A stretch of DNA of 64,000 bases, taken from NCBI GenBank assembly GCA_033764075.1, contig JANRJH010000037.1:54093-118092 (forward strand), written 5' to 3'. The notes under the pieces are model-generated. The model did no database searches and was not told where the DNA came from. It saw only the letters and a program-made list of their open reading frames with translations. Origin of the DNA: M3007 sp033764075. GTDB lineage: Bacteria > Bacteroidota > Bacteroidia > Chitinophagales > Saprospiraceae. Positions 17,365 through 29,752 of this stretch are shown one piece after another. The stretch's first letter is position 1. The number at the start of each line of letters is the position of its first letter. The position numbers and the translations under genes are program-made.

Positions 17365-17628
17365 ATGAAACCAATCGGAGATCGCGTGATCATCAAGCCT
17401 GCACCGGCTGATGACAAGACCAAAGGAGGCATCATCATTCCCGACACCGCCAAGGAAAAACCGCAACGGGGCGAGGTAGTTGCCGTAGGACCCGGTAAAG
17501 ACGGCAACCTGATGACCGTGCAAGTGGGAGACATCGTGCTTTACGGCAAGTATTCCGGCCAGGAGATCAGCCATGAAGGCGCCGACTATCTCATCATGCG
17601 CGAGGACGACATCCTCGTGATCATCTAA
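17365..17628 (+). CDS. groES: Co-chaperonin GroES
   Basis: 87 residues, with the typical opening MKPIGDRVIIKPA, a mobile loop with TKGGIIIPDTAKEKPQ, and the tail YLIMREDDILVII. GroES caps the GroEL ring during ATP-driven folding in the cytoplasm. groEL follows after 31 bp, the usual operon order. No CIRCE element is visible upstream, so control is probably not HrcA-type, although a different palindrome lies at 17301-17315. Confidence 0.97.
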   Translation: MKPIGDRVIIKPAPADDKTKGGIIIPDTAKEKPQRGEVVAVGPGKDGNLMTVQVGDIVLYGKYSGQEISHEGADYLIMREDDILVII

Positions 17629-17659
17629 TTCCTTTCAAAAAACAATCAAAAACCAACTT

Positions 17660-19300
<1,641 letters not shown>

Positions 19301-19365
19301 TTTCGGCGACGTCAGTCGCATGTCAGGTATTTCTTCCCGGCGACTAAAATCGCCGTCCGATACAG

Positions 19366-19400
19366 GCCATCCCCACAGCAAGCGGGGATGGCTTTTTTCT
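19366..19400 (+). terminator. Rho-independent terminator of groES-groEL
   Basis: GCCATCCCC (19366-19374) pairs with GGGGATGGC (19384-19392) and is followed by six T. A second, weaker hairpin (CGGCGA/TCGCCG, 19338-19355) precedes it without a T-run. Confidence 0.9.
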
Positions 19401-19582
19401 TGCCAACACAGCAAACAACCCATTGCAAAGCAATGCACTAGTTACTGGAAAGGGTAATTTGCCGTATTATATGTCAGGTATGTTGCACTTATAAAAAAAT
19501 TAACCCAAACTAACCCTGATTGTCCTTTGAATGCGTATATCTTTATGCTTATTTTAACCTTGCTCCCTAACCCAAGTACATC

Positions 19583-22500
19583 ATGCGCTCTTTGCTCCCC
19601 ACCCTCGTTTTTTTTCTATTTTTGGACATGTTGTCCGCACAGTCCACACCGCCGTTCATACGTACGTTTGGCGACGCCTCCAGCAACACTACAGGCCAGG
19701 GAATTTGTCCTGATGAAACAGGCCAGTTCTATTATGTTTACGGCTCGACAAACGGGCAGGCCCTGTTGATCAAGGTAAACCAGGACGGCCAAGCCTTATG
19801 GTCGTATTCGTTTGACTTTATCCCCAACAACACCTTCCCGATTTACCTGTCCGAAGTCGTCGTAGACGAAGAAGGTTTTTTACTGGGTTGCGGCACCCTG
19901 GGAGAAATAGCAAACGTGACCGGCGCCGTCACCATCGCTTTTCGGTTTAATCCCCAAAACCAGCAAATGCTTTGGACCAGTGTCGGTGCTTTTGAAGGCT
20001 ATTGCCGTGGTTTGTGGGAAGATCGGGCAAACGATCGGGTGATGGTTTATACCAATCCGCATATTTCGCTCAGTTCGGACGATGCCTCGATTGTTTTCCT
20101 GGATCGTGCTACCGGTGCACGCCTGACGCAAAACCTGTATGACTACGGCAGTTCAGACGCTTTCCTCAGCATCACAGCGTACAATGGCAACTTGTATGCT
20201 GTCGGACGATACACATTAGGCACTGGCTTTGAAAACATGCGGCATTCGCTAACGCGTTTTGACCTGCAGGCCAACGAGCAATGGTCGGCTGTCAGCCCGG
20301 TCAATAGCTCCGGGTTTGCACGCCTGTACGGCTATGATCTGGTGGTGGACGAAAACGGCATCACCTCCACTTTTTCCGGCGACGATGATGACACCAGCGT
20401 GAGCCTCACCGACTTCTTTGTCCAGAGAACAGACACCGCCGGCAACCTGATCTGGGTTAAAAAATACCAGATACAAGGATTGCAGAATCCAAATGCGGAT
20501 GAAATCGTCAAGGTAAACGACGGCTATGTCATTTTGGGCAAAAATAATGACCTCCAGCGCTCCCTCTTTCTGTTAAAAATGGATACGGATGGGAACCCCC
20601 TGTGGGCACGCCAGATGCGTGTTGGGCAGAACGGCACATACGCCGGTGCAGCACAATCCCAGTTATTATTCAACAACAACGCCCTTTGGCTGGTAGCTAC
20701 TTCGGCCAATCTTCAAGGCTCTTCCGATTTATTGTTAACCCGGCTTGACGAAAACGGACAGGTATCCAATGATTGTCCATACTTGGAGACCCTGACCGAC
20801 TTTACCGCCACCACGGTGCCCAACGCCACCCAAACGCCCATTACCCTTAGTGCGACCGCGACCTCAGAAACTTTTACAAATGCTTCCAACGTCTTACAGC
20901 AAAATACGTTAACGCTCAACCAAAACACCGCCTGTAAAGCCATAACGGCCCTCCCCGACGCCGTCGTACTCCTCAAGGACCTGGCCTGTGACTCCGGCGC
21001 GTTCCTGCTCCGGTACAATGTGTCCAACCTGGGCGACACCGCCCTGAACACCGGCTATCCGATCAGCATCTACGACGCCGACCCCACCGCCGGGCCCGCC
21101 AACCGCCTGCTGACCTTCAACGCCGCAAACCCTATCCTCCAGCCTGGATCCGACATCACCCTGGACGTGCCGAACAGCAGCTTCCTCAACGCATTCCCCA
21201 TCGGCAGCACCGTGACGCTCTACGCTGTGATCAACGACCCCGGCGCCCTGCCCACCCCTTTCAACCTGGCCGACCTGGAGCCAGGTGGCCTGCCGGACTT
21301 GCTCTTCGACGATAACCTCCACGCCAATACCTACACCCTGCTCGGCGGACCCCTGCTCGACCTGGGCCCCGATCTCGTGCTGTGCGACGACACCACCCTG
21401 GTGCTGAACGCCGGCAACGGCTTTGTCACCTACCTGTGGCAAGACGGCTCCACCGCCCCGACCTTCTCCACCGATACCATCGGCCTGTTCTGGGTCGAAA
21501 CAACGGACGCCTGCGGGTTCACCCAGCGCGACTCCATCAACACCACCCTAAGCCTGGCCGCCGACGTGATTCTTTCGGACGATTCCCTCTGCCTTGGCGA
21601 TTCCATCGTGCTGAACCTGTCGGGTTTCGACACCTATGTGTGGACCCCCGCCGCCGGCCTTAGCTGCACCGACTGCGGCAACGTGGTCATCAAACCGACC
21701 GCCACCACCACCTACACGCTGAACGCCACCTCTGCCGACGGTTGCTCCCTCACCGACACCTTCACGGTAGCCATTCTCAACGAACAGATTTCCGTGGCCG
21801 CCATTAGCTGCCCGCCCAACATCTCGGTGACCGTCCCCTCGGGTGCAACCACCGTACAGGTATCCTTCAATACGCCCGCGGCCTCAAGCAACTGCCCGTG
21901 CCCGGGCATCGACGTGTACCAAACCCTGGGTCTGCCCAGCGGCGCCGATTTCCCGGTGGGCAACACGGCCGTGTGCTTCGAAGCCGCCGATGTCTGCGGC
22001 GACCTCGCCGCCTGCTGCTTCGTCGTGCGCGTAACCGCTACGATACCACCCCAGCCCCCCAGTGACCCGTGCGACGTAAAAACCAACGGTTGCCTGAAAT
22101 ACGAGTTGCTGGAGATCACCGCCAACAATGAAGGCGACAAAACGTACCGATTCCGGGTAACCAACAACTGCCCCGCCCCCCTGCTGAACACCTCCATCCA
22201 GCAGCCCTCCGGTGCTACCGCCCTCGCCCCGGCCAACGGCAGCACCTACACGGCGCCCAGCGGCCGCAACTACACCGTGCGCAACCCCAACTACACGCCG
22301 TTCTACTCGGTGCGCTTCACCCCGCAAGGCGTGGGCATCAGCAGCAGCCAGTCCGAAGAGTTCACCTACACCCTGCGCGAGCAGTCCACCCCGGCTTACA
22401 TCAACATCGTGTCGCGCGTGAGCCCCTCGACCTTCGTGGAAGCCAAGCTCAACACCTTCAACTGCCCGGTGAAAAAAACGGGTACGCTGGCCGAGCCGCT

Positions 22501-22777
22501 GAACCCGAACACCGGCACTGCCGCCGGCTTGCTGGTTTACCCCAACCCGAACAGTGGCGACATGGTGCTGGTATGGACGGACAACTACGAAGGGCAGGAT
22601 GCCAACCTGACGCTCTTCAGCGCGCAAGGCTTGCGGGTGTGGGAACAACAGACCGAACTGAACGGACTGACGATGAACATACCGCTGGGCGGTCAGCTTG
22701 CCGCCGGCATTTACCGACTCGTCGTGCTCACCGCCTCCGGCGACATGGAACAGGTGACCGTGGTAGTAGACAAGTAA
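19583..22777 (+). CDS. Large secreted protein with HYR-like domain and type A T9SS sorting domain
   Basis: 1064 residues with signal peptide (about 1-21, LFLDMLSAQSTPP). Residues ~25-430 look like a beta-propeller-type repeat region. CARDB-like and Ig-like segments follow (LLDLGPDLVLCDDTTLVLNA; SGFDTYVWTPAAGLSCTDCG), then a HYR-like domain (ISCPPNISVTVPSGATTVQV). A type A sorting domain closes the protein (LLVYPNPNSGDMVLVW then AGIYRLVVLTASG). Type A domains direct export by the type IX system and attachment or release at the surface. Function is unknown. It has no operon partner. The C-terminal half is richer in GC than the N-terminal half, consistent with repeated domain exchange. Confidence 0.88.
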   Translation: MRSLLPTLVFFLFLDMLSAQSTPPFIRTFGDASSNTTGQGICPDETGQFYYVYGSTNGQALLIKVNQDGQALWSYSFDFIPNNTFPIYLSEVVVDEEGFLLGCGTLGEIANVTGAVTIAFRFNPQNQQMLWTSVGAFEGYCRGLWEDRANDRVMVYTNPHISLSSDDASIVFLDRATGARLTQNLYDYGSSDAFLSITAYNGNLYAVGRYTLGTGFENMRHSLTRFDLQANEQWSAVSPVNSSGFARLYGYDLVVDENGITSTFSGDDDDTSVSLTDFFVQRTDTAGNLIWVKKYQIQGLQNPNADEIVKVNDGYVILGKNNDLQRSLFLLKMDTDGNPLWARQMRVGQNGTYAGAAQSQLLFNNNALWLVATSANLQGSSDLLLTRLDENGQVSNDCPYLETLTDFTATTVPNATQTPITLSATATSETFTNASNVLQQNTLTLNQNTACKAITALPDAVVLLKDLACDSGAFLLRYNVSNLGDTALNTGYPISIYDADPTAGPANRLLTFNAANPILQPGSDITLDVPNSSFLNAFPIGSTVTLYAVINDPGALPTPFNLADLEPGGLPDLLFDDNLHANTYTLLGGPLLDLGPDLVLCDDTTLVLNAGNGFVTYLWQDGSTAPTFSTDTIGLFWVETTDACGFTQRDSINTTLSLAADVILSDDSLCLGDSIVLNLSGFDTYVWTPAAGLSCTDCGNVVIKPTATTTYTLNATSADGCSLTDTFTVAILNEQISVAAISCPPNISVTVPSGATTVQVSFNTPAASSNCPCPGIDVYQTLGLPSGADFPVGNTAVCFEAADVCGDLAACCFVVRVTATIPPQPPSDPCDVKTNGCLKYELLEITANNEGDKTYRFRVTNNCPAPLLNTSIQQPSGATALAPANGSTYTAPSGRNYTVRNPNYTPFYSVRFTPQGVGISSSQSEEFTYTLREQSTPAYINIVSRVSPSTFVEAKLNTFNCPVKKTGTLAEPLNPNTGTAAGLLVYPNPNSGDMVLVWTDNYEGQDANLTLFSAQGLRVWEQQTELNGLTMNIPLGGQLAAGIYRLVVLTASGDMEQVTVVVDK

Positions 22778-22783
22778 AGCGGC

Positions 22784-23335
22784 CTACTCCGGCACAAAGA
22801 CCAGCGAAACCGAATTGATGCAATACCGCAAGCCGGTGGGCTTGGGCCCGTCGTCGAACACGTGGCCCTGATGCCCACCGCAGCGGGCGCATTCCACCTC
22901 CACACGCTGCATGCCGTAGCTTGCGTCTGTGTTGAGCGTTACGTGCGACTCCTTGACGGGCTGGTAAAAGGAGGGCCAGCCGGTGCCGGAGTCAAATTTG
23001 GTATCCGAGGAGAACAATGGGAGCCCGCACCCGGCGCAGGCATAGGTGCCCTTCCGGTGGTTGTCCCAGTACGCGCCGCTGAAAGCGCGTTCGGTGCCCT
23101 CCTGACGCAACACCTGAAACGCCAGGGGCGAGAGCGTGCGCTGCCAGTCTGCATCGTTTTTTTCCATACGGACCGGCCTTCCCGAGGCGTCGTATTGGGG
23201 CGGGACGATGGTGTCGGTGGCAGATACCGATAGTGCGGAGGCCGTGTCGGCGGCGGAAGCACGGCCGGCGTCGGCCTGTCCGCAGGCGCCCAGCAGGAGC
23301 ATGCAAGCGAGGAAAATCATGGGATGTTGTTTCAC
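22784..23335 (-). CDS. msrB: Peptide-methionine (R)-S-oxide reductase, lipoprotein form
   Basis: About 183 residues from a GTG at 23335. That start gives a lipoprotein signal with a Lys (VKQHPMIFLACMLLLGACGQ); the ATG at 23320 is the alternative. The lipobox LGAC predicts a lipid-anchored protein in the envelope. The MsrB domain is complete: zinc pairs CAGCGLPL and CARCGGHQGHVFDDG, GTGWPSF, and the catalytic Cys in RYCINS. It reduces methionine-R-sulfoxide in damaged periplasmic proteins. It lies 67 bp after a small membrane protein gene on the same strand. Confidence 0.93.
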   Translation of the reverse strand: MKQHPMIFLACMLLLGACGQADAGRASAADTASALSVSATDTIVPPQYDASGRPVRMEKNDADWQRTLSPLAFQVLRQEGTERAFSGAYWDNHRKGTYACAGCGLPLFSSDTKFDSGTGWPSFYQPVKESHVTLNTDASYGMQRVEVECARCGGHQGHVFDDGPKPTGLRYCINSVSLVFVPE

Positions 23336-23402
23336 GAATTGAACAGTTGAATGGATATACGAAAGCGCCACCGGTTCCGGTTGTATCCACAGGATGTTCT
23401 GG

Positions 23403-23843
23403 TCATTTTCGACGCCGGGGCTCCGTCCACTCCTCGCGTTCGGCAAATTGCACGATGCGCTTCATCAGGTTGACCATGCTCATGAACACCAGAAAGCCAA
23501 TGGTGATCACCACATAGATCCAGCGGTAGGATTCGGCGTTGGCCAGCGACACCCCGGAAATCAACCAGGCGGCGACACCATTGGCAAACGCCAAACCGAG
23601 GTAACTGTATACGGATTCAGCGTAGTATCGCAGGGTATTGTCCGCCGTAAGACTCATCATGCTGTTGAACACGGCAAATAGCAGGGTAAAGGCCGTGGCG
23701 ATGGACCAGGGGAAAAGCGATTCCACCGAAACGCCGGCCGCCTGCAACAGCCGGCCGATGCCCATGATCAGAAGGGAACCGGCGAAGATCAGACCCGCCT
23801 GCCGGATCGGGTTTATTTTGCGATCGAAAATAGAAATGGACAT
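23403..23843 (-). CDS. Small four-helix membrane protein of unknown function
   Basis: 146 residues from the ATG at 23843 (MSISIFDRKIN); an overlapping ATG one codon earlier is possible. Four hydrophobic stretches are visible (AGLIFAGSLLIMGIG, AFTLLFAVFNSMMSL, YLGLAFANGVAAWLI, WIYVVITIGFLVFM). The C-terminus is charged (REEWTEPRRRK). I do not recognise a family. It sits between the lipB-linked hypothetical gene and msrB. Confidence 0.65.
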   Translation of the reverse strand: MSISIFDRKINPIRQAGLIFAGSLLIMGIGRLLQAAGVSVESLFPWSIATAFTLLFAVFNSMMSLTADNTLRYYAESVYSYLGLAFANGVAAWLISGVSLANAESYRWIYVVITIGFLVFMSMVNLMKRIVQFAEREEWTEPRRRK

Positions 23844-23903
23844 CAAAAATGGGTTATGCCGGTTCGGCGTGCAGGGAATAAACGCCGTTCCACAGGAATG
23901 GTT

Positions 23904-24314
23904 CTATCGAATCATTACGCCCCGTTTGTTTAAAAAAGGAATTTCGGTGAAATATTGCTCTTCCAGGCTGCCGGGCACGAACACGTATTTTTTGTCGTAC
24001 AAATAGTCCTGATAGGAAAAACTCACCCAGTACTCATTCGCCAACGGCAACAGCGTTTTCTGGATCGGCTCAACCTTGATGATTTCCAGCGGTCCGATGG
24101 TCTCCCAGAAATAACGCAGCGTGCTGGTGCGCCGCATTTCGCCCTCGACCTCGCCGTAGCCGGTCGAATTCACCAGCACCGAATGGATGGGCTCGTCTTT
24201 CAGGTTGATGAGGAAACAATCCCAAAACGCCTCCGCATCTTCTTCGTGGGGCTCCCGGGGGGCTACGGCCAGGGCCAGGTCTTCAACTTTTAACAGTGGA
24301 ATGTCTTTGATCAT
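23904..24314 (-). CDS. Conserved hypothetical protein coupled to lipB
   Basis: 136 residues, soluble and acidic, with no signal peptide. Features are EEDAEAFWDCFLINLKDEPI, TLRYFWETIGPLEIIKVEPI and YDKKYVFVPGSLEEQYFTEI. The ATG overlaps the lipB stop (ATGA), implying translational coupling. I have the impression of a Bacteroidota-wide conserved protein, but can name no function. Confidence 0.7.
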   Translation of the reverse strand: MIKDIPLLKVEDLALAVAPREPHEEDAEAFWDCFLINLKDEPIHSVLVNSTGYGEVEGEMRRTSTLRYFWETIGPLEIIKVEPIQKTLLPLANEYWVSFSYQDYLYDKKYVFVPGSLEEQYFTEIPFLNKRGVMIR

Positions 24315-25114
24315 GTCAGAAAAGGTGATCCGGCTGATTCCGGAAGGGTTACATCACATTGAAAAACGTCGGCAAAATGGCGAACCACGTGGCGCTTGAC
24401 GGTTTCCATGTCTGCGTCGTGGCCCAGCAACCGGGCGAGGGACGTGACCGATTTATCCTCGTCGCGGATGCCACAGGGCACAATATAGTCAAAATACCGG
24501 AGATCGGTGTTCACATTGAACGCCAGTCCGTGCAGGGTCACCCAACGGCTCAGGTGGACGCCGATGGCGCACAGCTTGGCGAATGCGGAATGCGGAATGT
24601 GGAATGCGGAATGCGCGTCCTCCGGGGGGCCTGCGGGCGTGCATTCCGCATTCCGCATTCCGAATTCCGCAATCCAAACGCCTGTGTATCCGGCGATCCG
24701 TTCTCCGGGGAGGCCGAAATCGGCCAGGGTGCGGATGATTACTTCTTCGAGGTTGCGCACGTAGCGGTGCACGTCGGTGAAAAAGCACTCCAGGTCGAGA
24801 ATGGGGTATACGACCAGCTGCCCGGGACCGTGAAAAGTGATGTCGCCCCCGCGGTTGATGGGGAAGTAGTCGATGCCTTTTTCCCGGCATGCGGACTCGC
24901 TGAGCAGCAGGTGCTCCGGTTTGCCGCTTTTACCCAGGGTGTACACGGGTGGGTGCTCCACCAGAATGAGGCGGTGGTTTTGCACCAAAGTACCGGCCGG
25001 ACTGTCGCGGTTGGCCAGCTTGTGCGCCACCAGCGCCTGGTGCGCCGCTGTTTGGCGTTCCCAGGCCTCCGCATACGACAAACGACCCCAATCTTCTGCA
25101 ACCACAGTTTGCAT
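24311..25114 (-). CDS. lipB: Octanoyltransferase LipB with an in-frame palindromic insertion
   Basis: 267 residues from the ATG at 25114 (MQTVVAEDWG); longer in-frame starts run back over the pyrG promoter. LipB moves octanoyl groups from ACP to lipoyl domains in the cytoplasm. The core is intact: PINRGGDITFHGPGQLVVYP, the catalytic Lys at about 180 (AKLCAIG) and Cys at about 214 (IVPCGI). Between TGVW (residues 144-147) and that Lys, normal LipB has a short loop. Here about 30 residues, FGMRNAECTPAGPPEDAHSA and on, are encoded by an inverted repeat of GAATGCG-type words (24579-24670). The frame is kept and the active-site residues survive, so the enzyme may still work. Confidence 0.93.
   Translation of the reverse strand: MQTVVAEDWGRLSYAEAWERQTAAHQALVAHKLANRDSPAGTLVQNHRLILVEHPPVYTLGKSGKPEHLLLSESACREKGIDYFPINRGGDITFHGPGQLVVYPILDLECFFTDVHRYVRNLEEVIIRTLADFGLPGERIAGYTGVWIAEFGMRNAECTPAGPPEDAHSAFHIPHSAFAKLCAIGVHLSRWVTLHGLAFNVNTDLRYFDYIVPCGIRDEDKSVTSLARLLGHDADMETVKRHVVRHFADVFQCDVTLPESAGSPFLT
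24579..24670. repeat. Palindromic low-complexity element inside lipB
   Basis: The left arm (about 24579-24615) is built of GAATGCG/GAATGTG words and the right arm (about 24637-24670) of GCATTCC words, giving a long imperfect hairpin with a GC-rich spacer of about 22 bp. It is read in frame through lipB and encodes Met/Arg/Asn/Glu on one arm and His/Ser/Phe/Ile on the other. Confidence 0.9.
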
Positions 25115-25169
25115 AGGGAATAAAAACACACAAACCGGCACTTGGTTTTTTAATCTGCCCTTGGCGCCG

Positions 25170-25177
25170 TACCTTTG
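25170..25177 (+). promoter_or_regulatory. Putative -7 box TACCTTTG for pyrG
   Basis: Matches TAnnTTTG, 31 bp upstream of the pyrG ATG. A TTG lies 25 bp upstream (25142-25144), a little farther than usual. Confidence 0.45.
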
Positions 25178-25208
25178 CATCCCGTAACAATTCGAGCGCT
25201 TTTCCAGC

Positions 25209-26813
<1,605 letters not shown>

Positions 26814-26854
26814 GGGGATTAATACTTAATGATAATTTAATATTAATGAATTTT

Positions 26855-26882
26855 CAGAATATAATTCTGCCCCCCTTTTTTT
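26855..26882 (+). terminator. Putative terminator after pyrG
   Basis: CAGAAT-ATA-ATTCTG is followed by seven C (26870-26875 region) and seven T (26876-26882). The stem is AT-rich and short, so strength is uncertain. Confidence 0.45.
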
Positions 26883-26997
26883 GCTTCTAAAAATTTAATA
26901 ACTTGTTTTTTTCATTATACACAGAATTAAATTTAGTATAATTCGCTTGAGCGCTTGAAAGCATAGACAAAATTGCCAATCAAAACAAATAAACCTA

Positions 26998-27028
26998 TTG
27001 TTTTGACGAAGAAAGGGGTGTAGTTTTG
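26998..27028 (+). promoter_or_regulatory. Promoter TTG-N20-TAGTTTTG
   Basis: TTG at 26998-27000 and TAGTTTTG at 27021-27028 match the Bacteroidota -33/-7 consensus. The ATG of the thioredoxin-like gene is 73 bp downstream. The rest of the 288-bp AT-rich gap shows only the pyrG terminator. Confidence 0.6.
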
Positions 27029-27101
27029 TTGTGGAAAATCCATTATACCTTATCTTGAAAGAAAGATTCAAGCGGCACTTAATCAAAAATAACTTATCCC
27101 T

Positions 27102-28310
27102 ATGCGCCATTCCCTCTTCCCCCTGCTGCTCATTACCACTACGGCTTGCCTGAACGCCCAACCCGCCACCCGGATCATGGCCGGGCTCAATGAGCAGTTT
27201 GCTGCCTTCCCGCAAGGAGCTTTGCAGGTAAAATCGTACTGGAAGTCCATGAATAAGACCGACACCACCTTTCGCACGGCGCAGATGTACTTCTTCAGGA
27301 ACGAACCTTTTGCGGATAGCTTTTGCCTGTTTTTCATCGAGCGACCTTCGGAGGGTATCTTGCACGCTTATGACGGGCAGACGTATTACGAAGTGTTTGT
27401 TGCGGAAAAAGTCATATGGACGGAGCAGGTCCGGTTTTCGGGTGGTATCCGGAATCGCCTGCAAAAATCCAGCGCACATGCGCTCGCTTACCAACCAATC
27501 CTGAACAATACGCCCATACCGGCATACCCGATCGACCGGTTCTCCCTGGCACGTATGGACACGCTCGACAGCAACCTGCGCATCACCGCCTCCGAGTCCT
27601 TTCACAATCCCTTGAAGATACTGCCCAAAGACCCAGATTCCGGTACAACCCGGTGGATCTACACGTTTCAGTTGCCTGAACTGACGCTGCGCAGGGCCGA
27701 AATTTGGGCTATTATCGGCGACAAGGTGCAGTACGCCGATTATCACTTGTCGACCATCGAGCCCCTCCCCGAACAAACGGGCTTGAACGACCTGTTCCCC
27801 CTGGATTCGCTGATCCAGGAAGGATACATCCTGCGCGATATGGAGTCGGCCTACAAACAGCGCAGGGCCCTCTCTCCACCCATTCAAGTGAACGACACCT
27901 TGCCGCCCTTCGAACTGCCTCTGCTATCGGGGGGCATCGTAGCTTCCACTACAGTTGAGAATGGCCTGGTTTTATACGATTTCTGGTTTAAAAATTGCCC
28001 TGCCTGTCATCTGGTGATCCCCATACTCAATCGGCTGCACCTCGATTACGGTACGAAAGGGTTGCATGTGTTTGGTATCAACAGCGCCGACAAAGACCTT
28101 GTTCGGCTGGCCGACTTCGTGCAGGATCGGGAAATCGCCTACCCCACCCTCCTGGATACCGACCGCGGGTACTTCAACACCCTCCGATTGCAAGGCGCGC
28201 CGGTGCTGGTACTGGCTGAAGCCGGCAGCGGCAAGGTTTTGTACGTCTCCTATGGCAGAGCGGATAACCTCGAAGTGGAGCTCAGAACAGAAATAGAAAA
28301 GCGCCTATAG
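27102..28310 (+). CDS. Secreted TlpA/thioredoxin-like protein
   Basis: 402 residues with a signal peptide (LLLITTTACLNAQ); the Cys is not in a clear lipobox. The first ~260 residues are of unrecognised type. The C-terminal ~130 residues form a redoxin domain: PIQVNDTLPPFELPLLSGG, the active-site motif NCPACH (about 303-308) and LHVFGINSADKDL. TlpA-like proteins act as periplasmic disulfide reductases, sometimes for cytochrome maturation. This one has no such neighbour. It is followed after 19 bp by the transglutaminase-like gene, probably in the same transcript. Confidence 0.75.
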   Translation: MRHSLFPLLLITTTACLNAQPATRIMAGLNEQFAAFPQGALQVKSYWKSMNKTDTTFRTAQMYFFRNEPFADSFCLFFIERPSEGILHAYDGQTYYEVFVAEKVIWTEQVRFSGGIRNRLQKSSAHALAYQPILNNTPIPAYPIDRFSLARMDTLDSNLRITASESFHNPLKILPKDPDSGTTRWIYTFQLPELTLRRAEIWAIIGDKVQYADYHLSTIEPLPEQTGLNDLFPLDSLIQEGYILRDMESAYKQRRALSPPIQVNDTLPPFELPLLSGGIVASTTVENGLVLYDFWFKNCPACHLVIPILNRLHLDYGTKGLHVFGINSADKDLVRLADFVQDREIAYPTLLDTDRGYFNTLRLQGAPVLVLAEAGSGKVLYVSYGRADNLEVELRTEIEKRL

Positions 28311-28329
28311 TCAAACACAACAACGTATT

Positions 28330-29739
28330 ATGAAAGCCTTTTTAGCCGCTTTTTATTTTTCTTTTGCATTAACTTGCCCCCACAGCGTTTTAGCCGTTGC
28401 GCCTGCCCTTGAGCTGGTCAGGGTAGATTTTTGGGAAACGGACACGCCCGAGGGCGTAAGCGCCTGGATACAGATCAAAGAAGATGATCTGTCTGCCACG
28501 CCCATCTCCGGCGTGACGAAAACGTCCGCCTGGCAAAAGCTGGATAATGGCGCCATTGCCGTGAAGCCGGTGGCCTACGCCAGCCGGGTGAAACCGGCGG
28601 TTTCGGCTTGTTTCAGGGACGTCGGCAGTGGCGCTTTTTGCAACCCCGATGACGGCAGACCCGCCGATTTTGCTGATTTGTACGTGAAAGGCGTGGTAGT
28701 TGCCACCGATGCCGACGGCCATTCCGTATATGTAGCAACCTTTCAACCCTTGCAACTAAAAAAAACAGACCAACACACCTACGAGTACGCGCCTGATAAC
28801 GGGAATGGCAGCCAATCCAAGGGTGTTGAAGCGACCGCTGCTTTTGATCACAAGGTGTATTTCATCCAAAAATTCACCATTACATGGCACTGGTCGAATG
28901 AAAAAGACGGCACTTGGAAAGAGATCGGCTCCTGCGAAGTACCTGTGTACGTAACGCTGGACGTGCCTACAGGAGAGCTAATCGGCAAATACGACCACCA
29001 AAGAACATTGCTGCACATCGCTTGTACAAAAGGCCATAACACAACAGAAGCCGACGGCCTTATTAACGCGGTCTGGAACTATTTCAGCGGGAGGAATGTG
29101 ACGCGTTTCGACGGGCAGCCACTCGCGTACTACAAGCAGTGGTCGGGCGGCAACCTGGCCCAAAACACCCGGGAACTCATCGTTAACCGGGATGGAGAAT
29201 GTACCGCATGGGTTAGACTGTTCCTAGACCTATTCAAAATAAACGGGATCCGGAATGAGAATAATTATGTGGCGGTTCGGGCGAACGAAAGTTCCGGCTT
29301 CTTTGTAAAAACTTGGGAAGTCGCTGGCGGTCCTTCGTACCCGGGTGACCCGCAAGGATATAAATACAAGAACGTGAAAGGATCGCCGTTTTATGTGAAT
29401 AATAATTACAACTGGATCTCCGTGGAGGTCGTGCTGACGTCGTTCACACCCGGGCAGTCGAATAGTCAACCTCAATCGGATTTTATTTCTCATTATTTGG
29501 CGAGACCTTTGGGGGCTGGTGGGCTTTTGTATGATCCGTCTTATGGTACTACAAGAGGACATTCTACATTCTTCAATGGGATCGAGATAGTTTCAGACAT
29601 GGACGATGCAATGAGTGTCTATTTTAAGGAGTATTTTAATACTCCAGAATTGGATATTCAAATCAACAACCTTGATAATGCTCCAAATGACTTTATCAAG
29701 GTTAGTAATAATTTTCTAAATACAATAAACAGTTACTAA
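28330..29739 (+). CDS. Secreted transglutaminase-like protein with an altered triad
   Basis: 469 residues with a signal peptide (FALTCPHSVLAVAP). The first ~210 residues are of unknown fold. A transglutaminase-like core is suggested by NRDGECTAWVRLFLDLFKIN (around residue 288, with a Cys in the nucleophile position), then NYNWISVEVVL, and LLYDPSYG. In active members the second motif is usually HxWVEV; here it reads NWISVEV with Asn for His. The order and spacing fit the family, but catalysis is doubtful. GC content falls in the last ~200 bp. The role is unknown. Confidence 0.55.
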   Translation: MKAFLAAFYFSFALTCPHSVLAVAPALELVRVDFWETDTPEGVSAWIQIKEDDLSATPISGVTKTSAWQKLDNGAIAVKPVAYASRVKPAVSACFRDVGSGAFCNPDDGRPADFADLYVKGVVVATDADGHSVYVATFQPLQLKKTDQHTYEYAPDNGNGSQSKGVEATAAFDHKVYFIQKFTITWHWSNEKDGTWKEIGSCEVPVYVTLDVPTGELIGKYDHQRTLLHIACTKGHNTTEADGLINAVWNYFSGRNVTRFDGQPLAYYKQWSGGNLAQNTRELIVNRDGECTAWVRLFLDLFKINGIRNENNYVAVRANESSGFFVKTWEVAGGPSYPGDPQGYKYKNVKGSPFYVNNNYNWISVEVVLTSFTPGQSNSQPQSDFISHYLARPLGAGGLLYDPSYGTTRGHSTFFNGIEIVSDMDDAMSVYFKEYFNTPELDIQINNLDNAPNDFIKVSNNFLNTINSY

Positions 29740-29752
29740 AAAACGCTAAATC

